Below, in pieces: positions 1 to 4,183 of a stretch of 5,287 bases of DNA. This stretch comes from Candidatus Bathyarchaeota archaeon. GTDB taxonomy: Archaea; Thermoproteota; Bathyarchaeia; 40CM-2-53-6; RBG-13-38-9. Within the stretch, counting starts at the first letter, position 1, and each line of letters starts with the position of its first letter. The notes under the pieces were generated by a model, which saw only the letters and a list, made by a program, of their open reading frames with translations, was not told the DNA's origin and searched no databases. The DNA lies in contig SMYQ01000039.1 in NCBI GenBank assembly GCA_007050885.1, forward strand, positions 1 through 5,287, given 5' to 3'. The position numbers and the translations under genes were made by a program.

Positions 1-7
1 CTTGATA

Positions 8-15
8 TTATAAAA
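8..15 (+). promoter_or_regulatory. Possible archaeal TATA box for the corrinoid protein gene
   Basis: The sequence TTATAAAA lies about 80 bases before the ATG at 91. An archaeal TATA box at this place would start transcription roughly 25 bases downstream, near position 35, and leave a leader of about 55 bases. The region is AT-rich, so a chance match is quite possible. No other structure was seen in 1-90. The weak AAGG at 77-80 is the only candidate ribosome-binding site for the gene. Confidence 0.3.
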
Positions 16-90
16 TAATTAGAACATATTAGCAATGTCTTACCATTTACGAAAAGTAATCTCTGAAGTTCTTGGAATAAGGCGAAAAAA

Positions 91-735
91 ATGAATAAAC
101 AAGAAATTCTAGCTAAGATAGCAAATAGTCTTGCAGAATTGGATTCTGAAACACTCAAAACATCGTTGGAAGATGCGCTTCAGAAAAAAATTTCAGTTCA
201 AGATATTATCCGAGAAGGATTAGGCAAAGGAATGGAGATTGTAGGAGAACGATATGATAGAGGGGAATATTTCCTTTCGGAACTAATAATGGCTGGAGTC
301 ACAATGAGAGAAGGAATGGTGTTTATCGAACCCTATATCAAAGGACAAACGAGTGAAACTAGAGGAAAGATATTAATCGGAACAGTGGAAGGCGATCTTC
401 ATGATATTGGTAAAAACATAGTTGCGACAATGCTTAGATCGGCTGAATTTGAAGTACATGACCTTGGCGTTGATGTATCACCAGATACTTTTGTTAAGAA
501 AACCAAAGAACTCAAACCAGATATAATTGCGCTTTCTGCACTGTTGAGCGTCACTATAGGAAAAGTGAAAGAAACAATTAACGCAATTTCAGATACATCT
601 CTGAGAAAAGATCTTAAGATAATTATTGGTGGAAGTTGTCTAAATCCTAGAATTTCAAAAGAATTAGGAGCTGACGCATTCGGTCGAGATGCTTGGGATG
701 GAGTAAACCAAGCCAAACAGCTCATTTCAAGCTAG
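91..735 (+). CDS. Corrinoid (B12-binding) methyl-carrier protein, MtbC/MttC-like
   Basis: This 214-residue protein has the normal two-domain plan and length of the small corrinoid proteins that carry a methyl group between a substrate-specific methyltransferase and a second methyltransferase. Residues 1-85 form the helical cap domain (B12-binding 2 type). Residues 92-214 form the Rossmann-like cobalamin domain. The base-off/His-on signature is intact: D102-x-H104-x-x-G107, where H104 should be the lower axial ligand to cobalt. It is followed by S149-x-L151 and the G180-G181 pair that hold the nucleotide tail. The protein is cytoplasmic. The substrate (methylamines, methanol, methoxy compounds, a betaine) cannot be read from this subunit, because it is set by the partner MttB/MtbB/MtaB-type methyltransferase, which is absent from the window. 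The ATG at 91 gives the expected N-terminus. The following gene is 124 bases away and probably separately controlled. The family call is firm; substrate and symbol are not. Confidence 0.93.
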   Translation: MNKQEILAKIANSLAELDSETLKTSLEDALQKKISVQDIIREGLGKGMEIVGERYDRGEYFLSELIMAGVTMREGMVFIEPYIKGQTSETRGKILIGTVEGDLHDIGKNIVATMLRSAEFEVHDLGVDVSPDTFVKKTKELKPDIIALSALLSVTIGKVKETINAISDTSLRKDLKIIIGGSCLNPRISKELGADAFGRDAWDGVNQAKQLISS

Positions 736-738
736 CAA

Positions 739-746
739 TTATAAAA
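739..746 (+). promoter_or_regulatory. Possible distal TATA box upstream of the dehydrogenase gene
   Basis: TTATAAAA begins three bases after the corrinoid gene stop codon. If used, transcription would begin near 765 and give the dehydrogenase a leader of about 95 bases containing the hairpins at 771-799 and 815-837. A second TATA-like sequence at 804-811 is the competing candidate. Confidence 0.3.
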
Positions 747-770
747 TTTTAAACATCCAATTCTAACACC

Positions 771-804
771 TTAGCTTGTGCTAATTCTATGAAGCACAAT
801 TGCT
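771..804 (+). repeat. Overlapping, mutually exclusive small inverted repeats
   Basis: Three inverted repeats share bases. TTAGC (771-775) pairs with GCTAA (780-784) across a 4-base loop. TTGTGCT (776-782) pairs with AGCACAA (793-799) across a 10-base loop. AGCA (793-796) pairs with TGCT (801-804). The first and second cannot form together, nor can the second and third. In a leader RNA this could be a switch, but short stems in AT-rich DNA are common. Confidence 0.35.
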
Positions 805-811
805 TTAAATT
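804..811 (+). promoter_or_regulatory. Possible proximal TATA box of the dehydrogenase operon
   Basis: TTTAAATT sits 49 bases before the ATG at 860. Transcription would then begin near 830, giving a leader of about 30 bases that still contains the GGGAG ribosome-binding site. The perfect palindrome at 815-837 would lie between the box and the start site, a common place for an archaeal repressor operator. Confidence 0.35.
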
Positions 812-814
812 CTT

Positions 815-837
815 AGATCTTCAAGATTTGAAGATCT
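815..837. promoter_or_regulatory. Perfect 23-base palindrome (10-base arms, 3-base centre), possible operator
   Basis: AGATCTTCAA (815-824) and TTGAAGATCT (828-837) are exact reverse complements around the centre GAT. The last base is 22 bases before the dehydrogenase ATG and does not overlap the ribosome-binding site at 850-854. The symmetry suits a homodimeric helix-turn-helix regulator. As RNA it would form a 10-base-pair stem with a tight 3-base loop. It lacks a following T-run, so I do not favour a terminator. The repeat itself is certain; its role is inferred. Confidence 0.6.
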
Positions 838-849
838 CCAAACAATGTA

Positions 850-854
850 GGGAG
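850..854 (+). promoter_or_regulatory. Ribosome-binding site of the dehydrogenase gene
   Basis: GGGAG ends five bases before the ATG at 860 and supports that start. Confidence 0.6.
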
Positions 855-859
855 TAAGT

Positions 860-1951
860 ATGTCAAAAGAACTATCAATTGTGCTTGAGGCCCCAAGAAA
901 AGTTAAGCCTCAATATTTTGATTTGCCTTCTATTGGTTCACAAGAGATGCTTTTGAAAATTGAGGCAGTTAGTATTTGTGGATCCGATGCAGAGAGATAT
1001 GTTGGTGTAAAATTTGGAGGTCCACTGGCTACTCCTTTTCCTATTATTATGGGTCATGAACTCGTTGGACAAGTCCATCAAGTTGGACAAGAGGCATCTG
1101 ATTATTATAAAGTGAATATTGACGAAAGAGTAGTAGTAGAACCTTACATTCCATGTAGCAAATGCAAATACTGTTTAACTGGTCATTATCCTTTATGCAC
1201 CAGTAATCGATGTTATGGATTGAATATCTCATGTAGAGACCCTCCTCATCTTTGGGGTGCCTATGGTCAATACATGTACGTAGCACCTCACTCTCGAGTG
1301 CATAGAGTATCTCCGAAAGTCCCTTCTGAGGAAGCATGTCTTTCTTCTGTTATTGGTAACGGTGTAAGATGGGTATCCACCAAAGGAAACGTTCAACCTG
1401 GAGAAATAGTCGTTGTTATTGGGCCAGGTTCCCAAGGACTAGCAACAGTAATGGTTGCTGATCATGTTGGAGCTGGCCAAATTATTCTAGCTGGGACTTC
1501 CATTGATAAGAATCGACTCGAATTAGGTCGAGAATTCGGAGCAGATTGCACAGTTAATGTTGATGAGATAGACCTGCAAGATAGTGTTTCAGATTTGACT
1601 TCAGGAGAAATGGCTGATGTAGTAATTCTTACTACGGGTGCTGTAAAAGCAATTGCGAATGCTACGAAACTTGTCAAATCTTTAGGAACTATAGTACTGC
1701 CAGGTCTAACAGGCGGTAAAACCACACCGATTCCTACTGATGAGATTGCCACTAAAGAACTGAAGATCTTAGGTGGTTTAGGTCAAGCATGGAATGTCGA
1801 AGCGGCGATAAAACTGCTTGAGAAACAAAAATATCCAGTAAAGAAGATGGCTACACATATTCTTCCCCTAGAAGAGGCTGAGATAGGATTGAAATTAGCT
1901 GCTAACGAGATTGAAGGTGAGGCTCCGATCAAGGTTGTCCTCACACCATAA
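860..1951 (+). CDS. Zinc-dependent medium-chain alcohol/polyol dehydrogenase
   Basis: This 363-residue protein belongs to the medium-chain dehydrogenase/reductase (MDR) superfamily and has its usual length. It should oxidise an alcohol, polyol or related hydroxy compound with NAD(P)+, or run in reverse. Residues 1-150 form the GroES-like catalytic domain. C40 (in a C-G-S-D motif) and H66-E67 (in G-H-E) supply catalytic zinc ligands. C99, C102, C105 and C113 (Cx2Cx2Cx7C) form the structural zinc lobe. The Rossmann fold begins near residue 183 with G188-x-G190-x-x-G193. The acidic residue that normally ends the second strand and selects NAD is not obvious: the segment around 211-216 reads A-G-T-S-I-D, so cofactor preference is open. 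The fourth catalytic zinc ligand near 157-163 is also uncertain. The GGGAG site supports the ATG at 860. The 3' end overlaps the HD gene. The family is certain; the substrate is unknown. Confidence 0.92.
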   Translation: MSKELSIVLEAPRKVKPQYFDLPSIGSQEMLLKIEAVSICGSDAERYVGVKFGGPLATPFPIIMGHELVGQVHQVGQEASDYYKVNIDERVVVEPYIPCSKCKYCLTGHYPLCTSNRCYGLNISCRDPPHLWGAYGQYMYVAPHSRVHRVSPKVPSEEACLSSVIGNGVRWVSTKGNVQPGEIVVVIGPGSQGLATVMVADHVGAGQIILAGTSIDKNRLELGREFGADCTVNVDEIDLQDSVSDLTSGEMADVVILTTGAVKAIANATKLVKSLGTIVLPGLTGGKTTPIPTDEIATKELKILGGLGQAWNVEAAIKLLEKQKYPVKKMATHILPLEEAEIGLKLAANEIEGEAPIKVVLTP

Positions 1952-2477
1952 ATCGAAACAACCCACAAAAGAGGAAGCACTACGTTTTCTCAAGAATATG
2001 GGTTGCAACGAAAAAATAATTCAACATTGTAAAGTCGTATCAGAAACTGCAGTAGACATAGCAGAGTCCGTACTTCAAAGTGGAACTCAAATTGACCTAG
2101 AATTAGTTCGTTTAGGAGGGTTATTGCATGATGTTGGCCGCTCAATCACATCAGACATCAAACATGGGGTTGAGGGAGCAAGACTTCTCAAAGAAGCGGG
2201 TTTTCCAGAAAATTTAGCTAAAATTGCTGAACGACATGTAGGTGCGGGAATCCCTAGGAAAGAAGCAAAGATCTTGGGCTTGCCAGCAAAAGATTTCTTA
2301 CCTCAGACTCTTGAAGAGAAGATTGTCTGTTACGCTGATAAACTTGTAAGTGGTAAAAAGGTGACTGATATAGAATATGTGATAAAAAATTTTGCCATTA
2401 AGCTAGGGTCAGATCATCCTTCTATAGAGAGAATAAAAAAACTTCACACAGAAATAATGAACATCACCAATAGCTGA
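1935..2477 (+). CDS. HD-domain metal-dependent phosphohydrolase (TIGR00295-like)
   Basis: From the TTG at 1935 this protein has 180 residues. The HD signature is complete: H31, the H65-D66 pair in L-L-H-D-V-G, H77, H101 and D135 (in Y-A-D-K). HD proteins bind divalent metals and hydrolyse phosphate esters, often of nucleotides; the substrate here is unknown. The pattern matches the archaeal TIGR00295 group as I remember it. The start is uncertain because the frame runs into the dehydrogenase gene. TTG at 1911, GTG at 1917, TTG at 1935 and ATG at 1998 are possible. The conserved block starts about ten residues after the 1935 codon, so ATG 1998 would remove part of the first helix. GGTGAGG at 1916-1922 is a ribosome-binding site about 12 bases before 1935. 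The 17-base overlap with the dehydrogenase suggests translational coupling, and the next gene follows after four bases. Confidence 0.85.
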   Translation: MSSHHKSKQPTKEEALRFLKNMGCNEKIIQHCKVVSETAVDIAESVLQSGTQIDLELVRLGGLLHDVGRSITSDIKHGVEGARLLKEAGFPENLAKIAERHVGAGIPRKEAKILGLPAKDFLPQTLEEKIVCYADKLVSGKKVTDIEYVIKNFAIKLGSDHPSIERIKKLHTEIMNITNS

Positions 2478-2481
2478 TTCG

Positions 2482-3264
2482 ATGAAAGTAATACTTGCAG
2501 AAAAGATAGAGAAATCTCTCCAACGCGAAGCAATTCAACAATTTAACCTAAAACTAAGAGAGGAAACCAAAGATCTTGATGTAAACATCAAAAAAATAGA
2601 TATCACATCGGGAGACTGGATCCTTATCGAGTATGACGGTGAAGATAATGAAATCTTCACGGAGCTTTTAAGACGCGACCATGGATTCATACCAATTGAA
2701 GTAGCAAAAATTAAACATGAAGAAACTTATCGAGGATTTGTAATTGGTAATGAAGAGCATGATCGTGGGCTTTACATTGATATTGGCATTATATCTCCAC
2801 GCCGCAACTATGGTCTGTATCCGTTACATAGGATAAGAACTCAACTTGGTGAGGATAAAACAAAATCATTGAAAGAAATTACTGAGAAATTCTGTCTCTA
2901 CAAAGGCATACCACTCAATGTCAGAATTGAAGGTATTAAAAATGTTAGGAAAATTATTCTGGCAGCCACTGATGAGCAAGAGTCACGCCTGAAAGATTGG
3001 GATAGATATCCATTCGATAGAGTTGTAGTTCTTGGAGCTTTTAATAATCAGATAAAAAAAGCGATTCAGATAACCCAACTAACTAGAGATATAATAAGAT
3101 TGGACAGTTTGAGTTTTACATCTAGCTTTCTGACGTGTAAGCTTGGAACAGATGCCCCCGGAGTTATTTCTAAACTAGGAAAAGAACTTAGACATGCTAA
3201 ACTGTTTTCATTCATCCCAAAGCTAAAACGAGAAAGAATAAACATAAGAACTGGAAGGTTTTAA
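2482..3264 (+). CDS. DUF2110 family archaeal protein with S1-like segment
   Basis: This 260-residue soluble protein most resembles the archaeal DUF2110 family (PF09883), recognised from memory of its pattern. Residues 1-75 form an alpha/beta N-terminal part. Residues 79-165 look like an S1/OB-type beta barrel: E-T-Y-R-G-F, then G-L-Y-I-D-I-G-I near 96-103 and P-L-H-R-I-R-T-Q-L near 114-122. The C-terminal part has the typical L-G-T-D-A-P-G stretch near 221-227. The function is unknown, but an OB-like fold suggests RNA or nucleic-acid binding. I recall this family near the transcription factor TFE gene in other archaea, sometimes with an HD protein of the type found just upstream; no tfe gene is in this window. 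The ATG at 2482 is four bases past the HD stop and has no good Shine-Dalgarno site, so re-initiation after the HD gene is likely. The last ten residues are basic. Confidence 0.75.
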   Translation: MKVILAEKIEKSLQREAIQQFNLKLREETKDLDVNIKKIDITSGDWILIEYDGEDNEIFTELLRRDHGFIPIEVAKIKHEETYRGFVIGNEEHDRGLYIDIGIISPRRNYGLYPLHRIRTQLGEDKTKSLKEITEKFCLYKGIPLNVRIEGIKNVRKIILAATDEQESRLKDWDRYPFDRVVVLGAFNNQIKKAIQITQLTRDIIRLDSLSFTSSFLTCKLGTDAPGVISKLGKELRHAKLFSFIPKLKRERINIRTGRF

Positions 3265-3266
3265 TT

Positions 3267-3271
3267 GGAGG
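3267..3271 (+). promoter_or_regulatory. Orphan GGAGG just after the DUF2110 stop codon
   Basis: A strong Shine-Dalgarno-like GGAGG starts two bases after the stop codon. No ATG, GTG or TTG follows in any frame until 3299, about 27 bases away, so it serves no obvious start. An ATA at 3284, in frame with the next gene, is the only nearer non-standard candidate. Confidence 0.3.
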
Positions 3272-3282
3272 ATTTCAGTTCA

Positions 3283-3290
3283 TATATTTA
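3283..3290 (+). promoter_or_regulatory. Possible TATA box of the first small membrane protein gene
   Basis: TATATTTA begins 25 bases before the ATG at 3308. That spacing would start transcription at or next to the ATG, which would make the message leaderless, a common archaeal arrangement. The match is to AT-rich sequence only, so support is modest. Confidence 0.35.
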
Positions 3291-3307
3291 CTCAAAAAGT
3301 GATAAGA

Positions 3308-3511
3308 ATGGCCAAGACAAATGATAAAACAGAAAAGTCTTATTCAGAAGATCAGATTGAGAAACTTTTTGAACTTCATCACGATTCGATTCACGATAGA
3401 ATTGAATCATTGAGAAAAGAGATCACCATTTCTCCATTTCTGTCATTAGCCCTCGCTTTTATAGTTGGATTTGGTCTTGGGTTAGCATTAGCACCAAGAT
3501 CAAGCAAATGA
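3308..3511 (+). CDS. Small tail-anchored membrane protein, YtxH/DUF883-like
   Basis: From the ATG at 3308 this gene encodes 67 residues. A GTG nine bases upstream (3299) could add three. I prefer the ATG because GTGAT at 3299-3303 can act as a ribosome-binding site for it, and the TATA-like box at 3283-3290 has leaderless spacing to it. Residues 1-40 are charged and probably helical or coiled coil. Residues 42-62 form one glycine-rich membrane helix (G-F-G-L-G). The tail L-A-P-R-S-S-K is like the end of YtxH-type small proteins. The N-terminus should face the cytoplasm. It shares pattern with the tail of the next gene: a starting proline, F-I, and glycines spaced by four. The two look like tandem paralogues, and the gene heads the block of three small membrane genes. 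A specific function is not known. Confidence 0.72.
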   Translation: MAKTNDKTEKSYSEDQIEKLFELHHDSIHDRIESLRKEITISPFLSLALAFIVGFGLGLALAPRSSK

Positions 3512-3535
3512 TATACAGAGATAAACTGTAAGACA

Positions 3536-3543
3536 TTTATATT
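3536..3543 (+). promoter_or_regulatory. Probable TATA box of the second small membrane protein gene
   Basis: TTTATATT is close to the archaeal TATA consensus and lies 44 bases before the ATG at 3580. Transcription should start near 3562, just at the left edge of the hairpin that covers the ribosome-binding site, so the message would begin almost with that hairpin. Confidence 0.45.
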
Positions 3544-3562
3544 TACAAAACAAAAGTCTCTG

Positions 3563-3579
3563 ATCGAGGTTGACTCGAT
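3563..3579 (+). promoter_or_regulatory. Hairpin that buries the ribosome-binding site before the 3580 start
   Basis: ATCGAG (3563-3568) and CTCGAT (3574-3579) pair perfectly across the loop GTTGA (3569-3573). The Shine-Dalgarno site GAGGT (3566-3570) lies in the 5' stem and loop. The 3' arm ends one base before the ATG. The stem has three G-C pairs of six, so it is of moderate strength. Such a layout could restrain translation and be released by heat, a protein or an upstream ribosome. The pairing is seen directly; regulation is inferred. Confidence 0.55.
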
Positions 3580-3771
3580 ATGGAAGATAAGACCAAAGTA
3601 ACCATTGAAGATTTGCATAAAACAATTAATGAGGTCAAAGACTATACTGAGAAAACAAGGAAAGAACTTCAAGAGAGAATTAAGAAGAAACCTCTTGAAT
3701 CTGCTGGCGCGATATTCATAGCTGGAGTTGTAGTAGGACTATTAATTGGGACATCAATGTCAAGGCGCTGA
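3580..3771 (+). CDS. Small tail-anchored membrane protein, ElaB/YqjD (DUF883)-like
   Basis: This gene encodes 63 residues. Residues 1-37 are highly charged and helical (K/E-rich, likely coiled coil). Residues 38-58 run from a K-K-K-P boundary into one membrane helix with small residues spaced for helix packing (A-G, G, G). The chain ends S-M-S-R-R. This layout and ending strongly recall bacterial ElaB/YqjD proteins of DUF883, which are tail-anchored in the inner membrane; YqjD has been reported to bind ribosomes through its N-terminal part. The likeness could be convergence, because the protein is shorter (about 63 against roughly 100 residues). A good Shine-Dalgarno site, GAGGT at 3566-3570, supports the ATG but sits in a hairpin. 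The stop codon is two bases before the next ATG, so the two genes are surely co-translated. Possible paralogue of the gene at 3308. Confidence 0.78.
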   Translation: MEDKTKVTIEDLHKTINEVKDYTEKTRKELQERIKKKPLESAGAIFIAGVVVGLLIGTSMSRR

Positions 3772-3773
3772 AA

Positions 3774-4100
3774 ATGTCTAAAGAAGAATCTAAAGAAAGT
3801 CAGAAAGGAATAATTGATAGCATAATCGAAATGATATCTGCACGTGCACTCAGCGGAGTTATGAGTAATATAGAGGTAAGGATGCAGAACTTCGTAACAG
3901 ATTCAATTAATAGAATAACAAAAAAGATTATGCTTATGGTAGCCGGATTCATCATGGCCATGTTAGGCATAATTTTCATTTTTGGATCCTTTGCGGTATA
4001 CTTGAATGAGTTTCTACAGTCCACATGGATGGGTTGGACTATTGTAGGAATAATCATTACATTGGTCGGTATACTGATCGTTGCTCTAGGCCGTCGATAA
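3774..4100 (+). CDS. Two-helix membrane protein, YqjE/holin superfamily III-like
   Basis: This 108-residue protein has a charged, helical N-terminal region (1-50) and two membrane helices at about 52-76 and 86-105 joined by a short loop, ending G-R-R. The plan matches the YqjE/DUF1469 and Phage_holin_3_6 type of small membrane protein, in which two helices follow an amphipathic N-terminal segment; I infer this from shape rather than from diagnostic residues. Both ends should be cytoplasmic. It begins two bases after the preceding tail-anchored protein, which repeats the yqjD-yqjE order known from Escherichia coli. No lysis genes are nearby, so a true phage holin is unlikely. The ATG at 3774 is the only reasonable start, with translation coupled to the upstream gene. 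The frame stays open after its TAA into the next gene, but no start codon occurs before 4182. Confidence 0.8.
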   Translation: MSKEESKESQKGIIDSIIEMISARALSGVMSNIEVRMQNFVTDSINRITKKIMLMVAGFIMAMLGIIFIFGSFAVYLNEFLQSTWMGWTIVGIIITLVGILIVALGRR

Positions 4101-4161
4101 TTCATAATAGAGAAGATATTTGCCGTTCTTGATCTCCATTATGGGAAATGTTATAACACTG

Positions 4162-4183
4162 ACCTGAGGAATAGCAAACAGGT
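4162..4183 (+). promoter_or_regulatory. Ribosome-binding region and weak hairpin at the DUF4013 gene start
   Basis: ACCTG (4162-4166) pairs with CAGGT (4179-4183) across a 12-base loop that contains most of the GAGG at 4166-4169. The 3' arm covers the first two bases of the GTG start. AGGTGA at 4180-4185 is itself a strong Shine-Dalgarno sequence, five bases before a TTG at 4191, so the true start could be either codon. A TTATAA at 4151-4156 is a weak TATA candidate. Nothing else was seen in the 81-base spacer 4101-4181. Confidence 0.35.

Noticed and set aside
1..18. Possible C-terminal end of an upstream gene, frame 1 ending at TAA 16-18.
   Set aside because: Only five codons are visible, all three frames have early stops, and nothing distinguishes it from non-coding AT-rich sequence.
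1047..1752. Several minus-strand open frames inside the dehydrogenase gene.
   Set aside because: They are antisense to a gene with complete zinc and Rossmann motifs and have no domain features of their own.
3384..3410. Inverted repeat GATTCA/TGAATC within the first small membrane gene.
   Set aside because: It is short, lies inside coding sequence, and is explained by repeated D-S-I-H and R-I-E-S codons.
3391..3672. Minus-strand 93-codon open frame across the two small membrane genes.
   Set aside because: It is antisense to two better-supported genes with ribosome-binding and TATA signals on the plus strand, and shows no recognisable domain.
3774..4100. A true phage holin and therefore a prophage remnant.
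   Set aside because: There is no lysin, integrase, capsid gene or attachment repeat nearby, and the neighbours fit a cellular membrane block better.
4101..4181. Open frame joining the 108-residue protein to the DUF4013 gene, broken only by TAA at 4098-4100, suggesting readthrough or a split gene.
   Set aside because: The intervening 27 codons encode no membrane or family motif, both flanking proteins look complete, and sharing a frame has a one in three chance.
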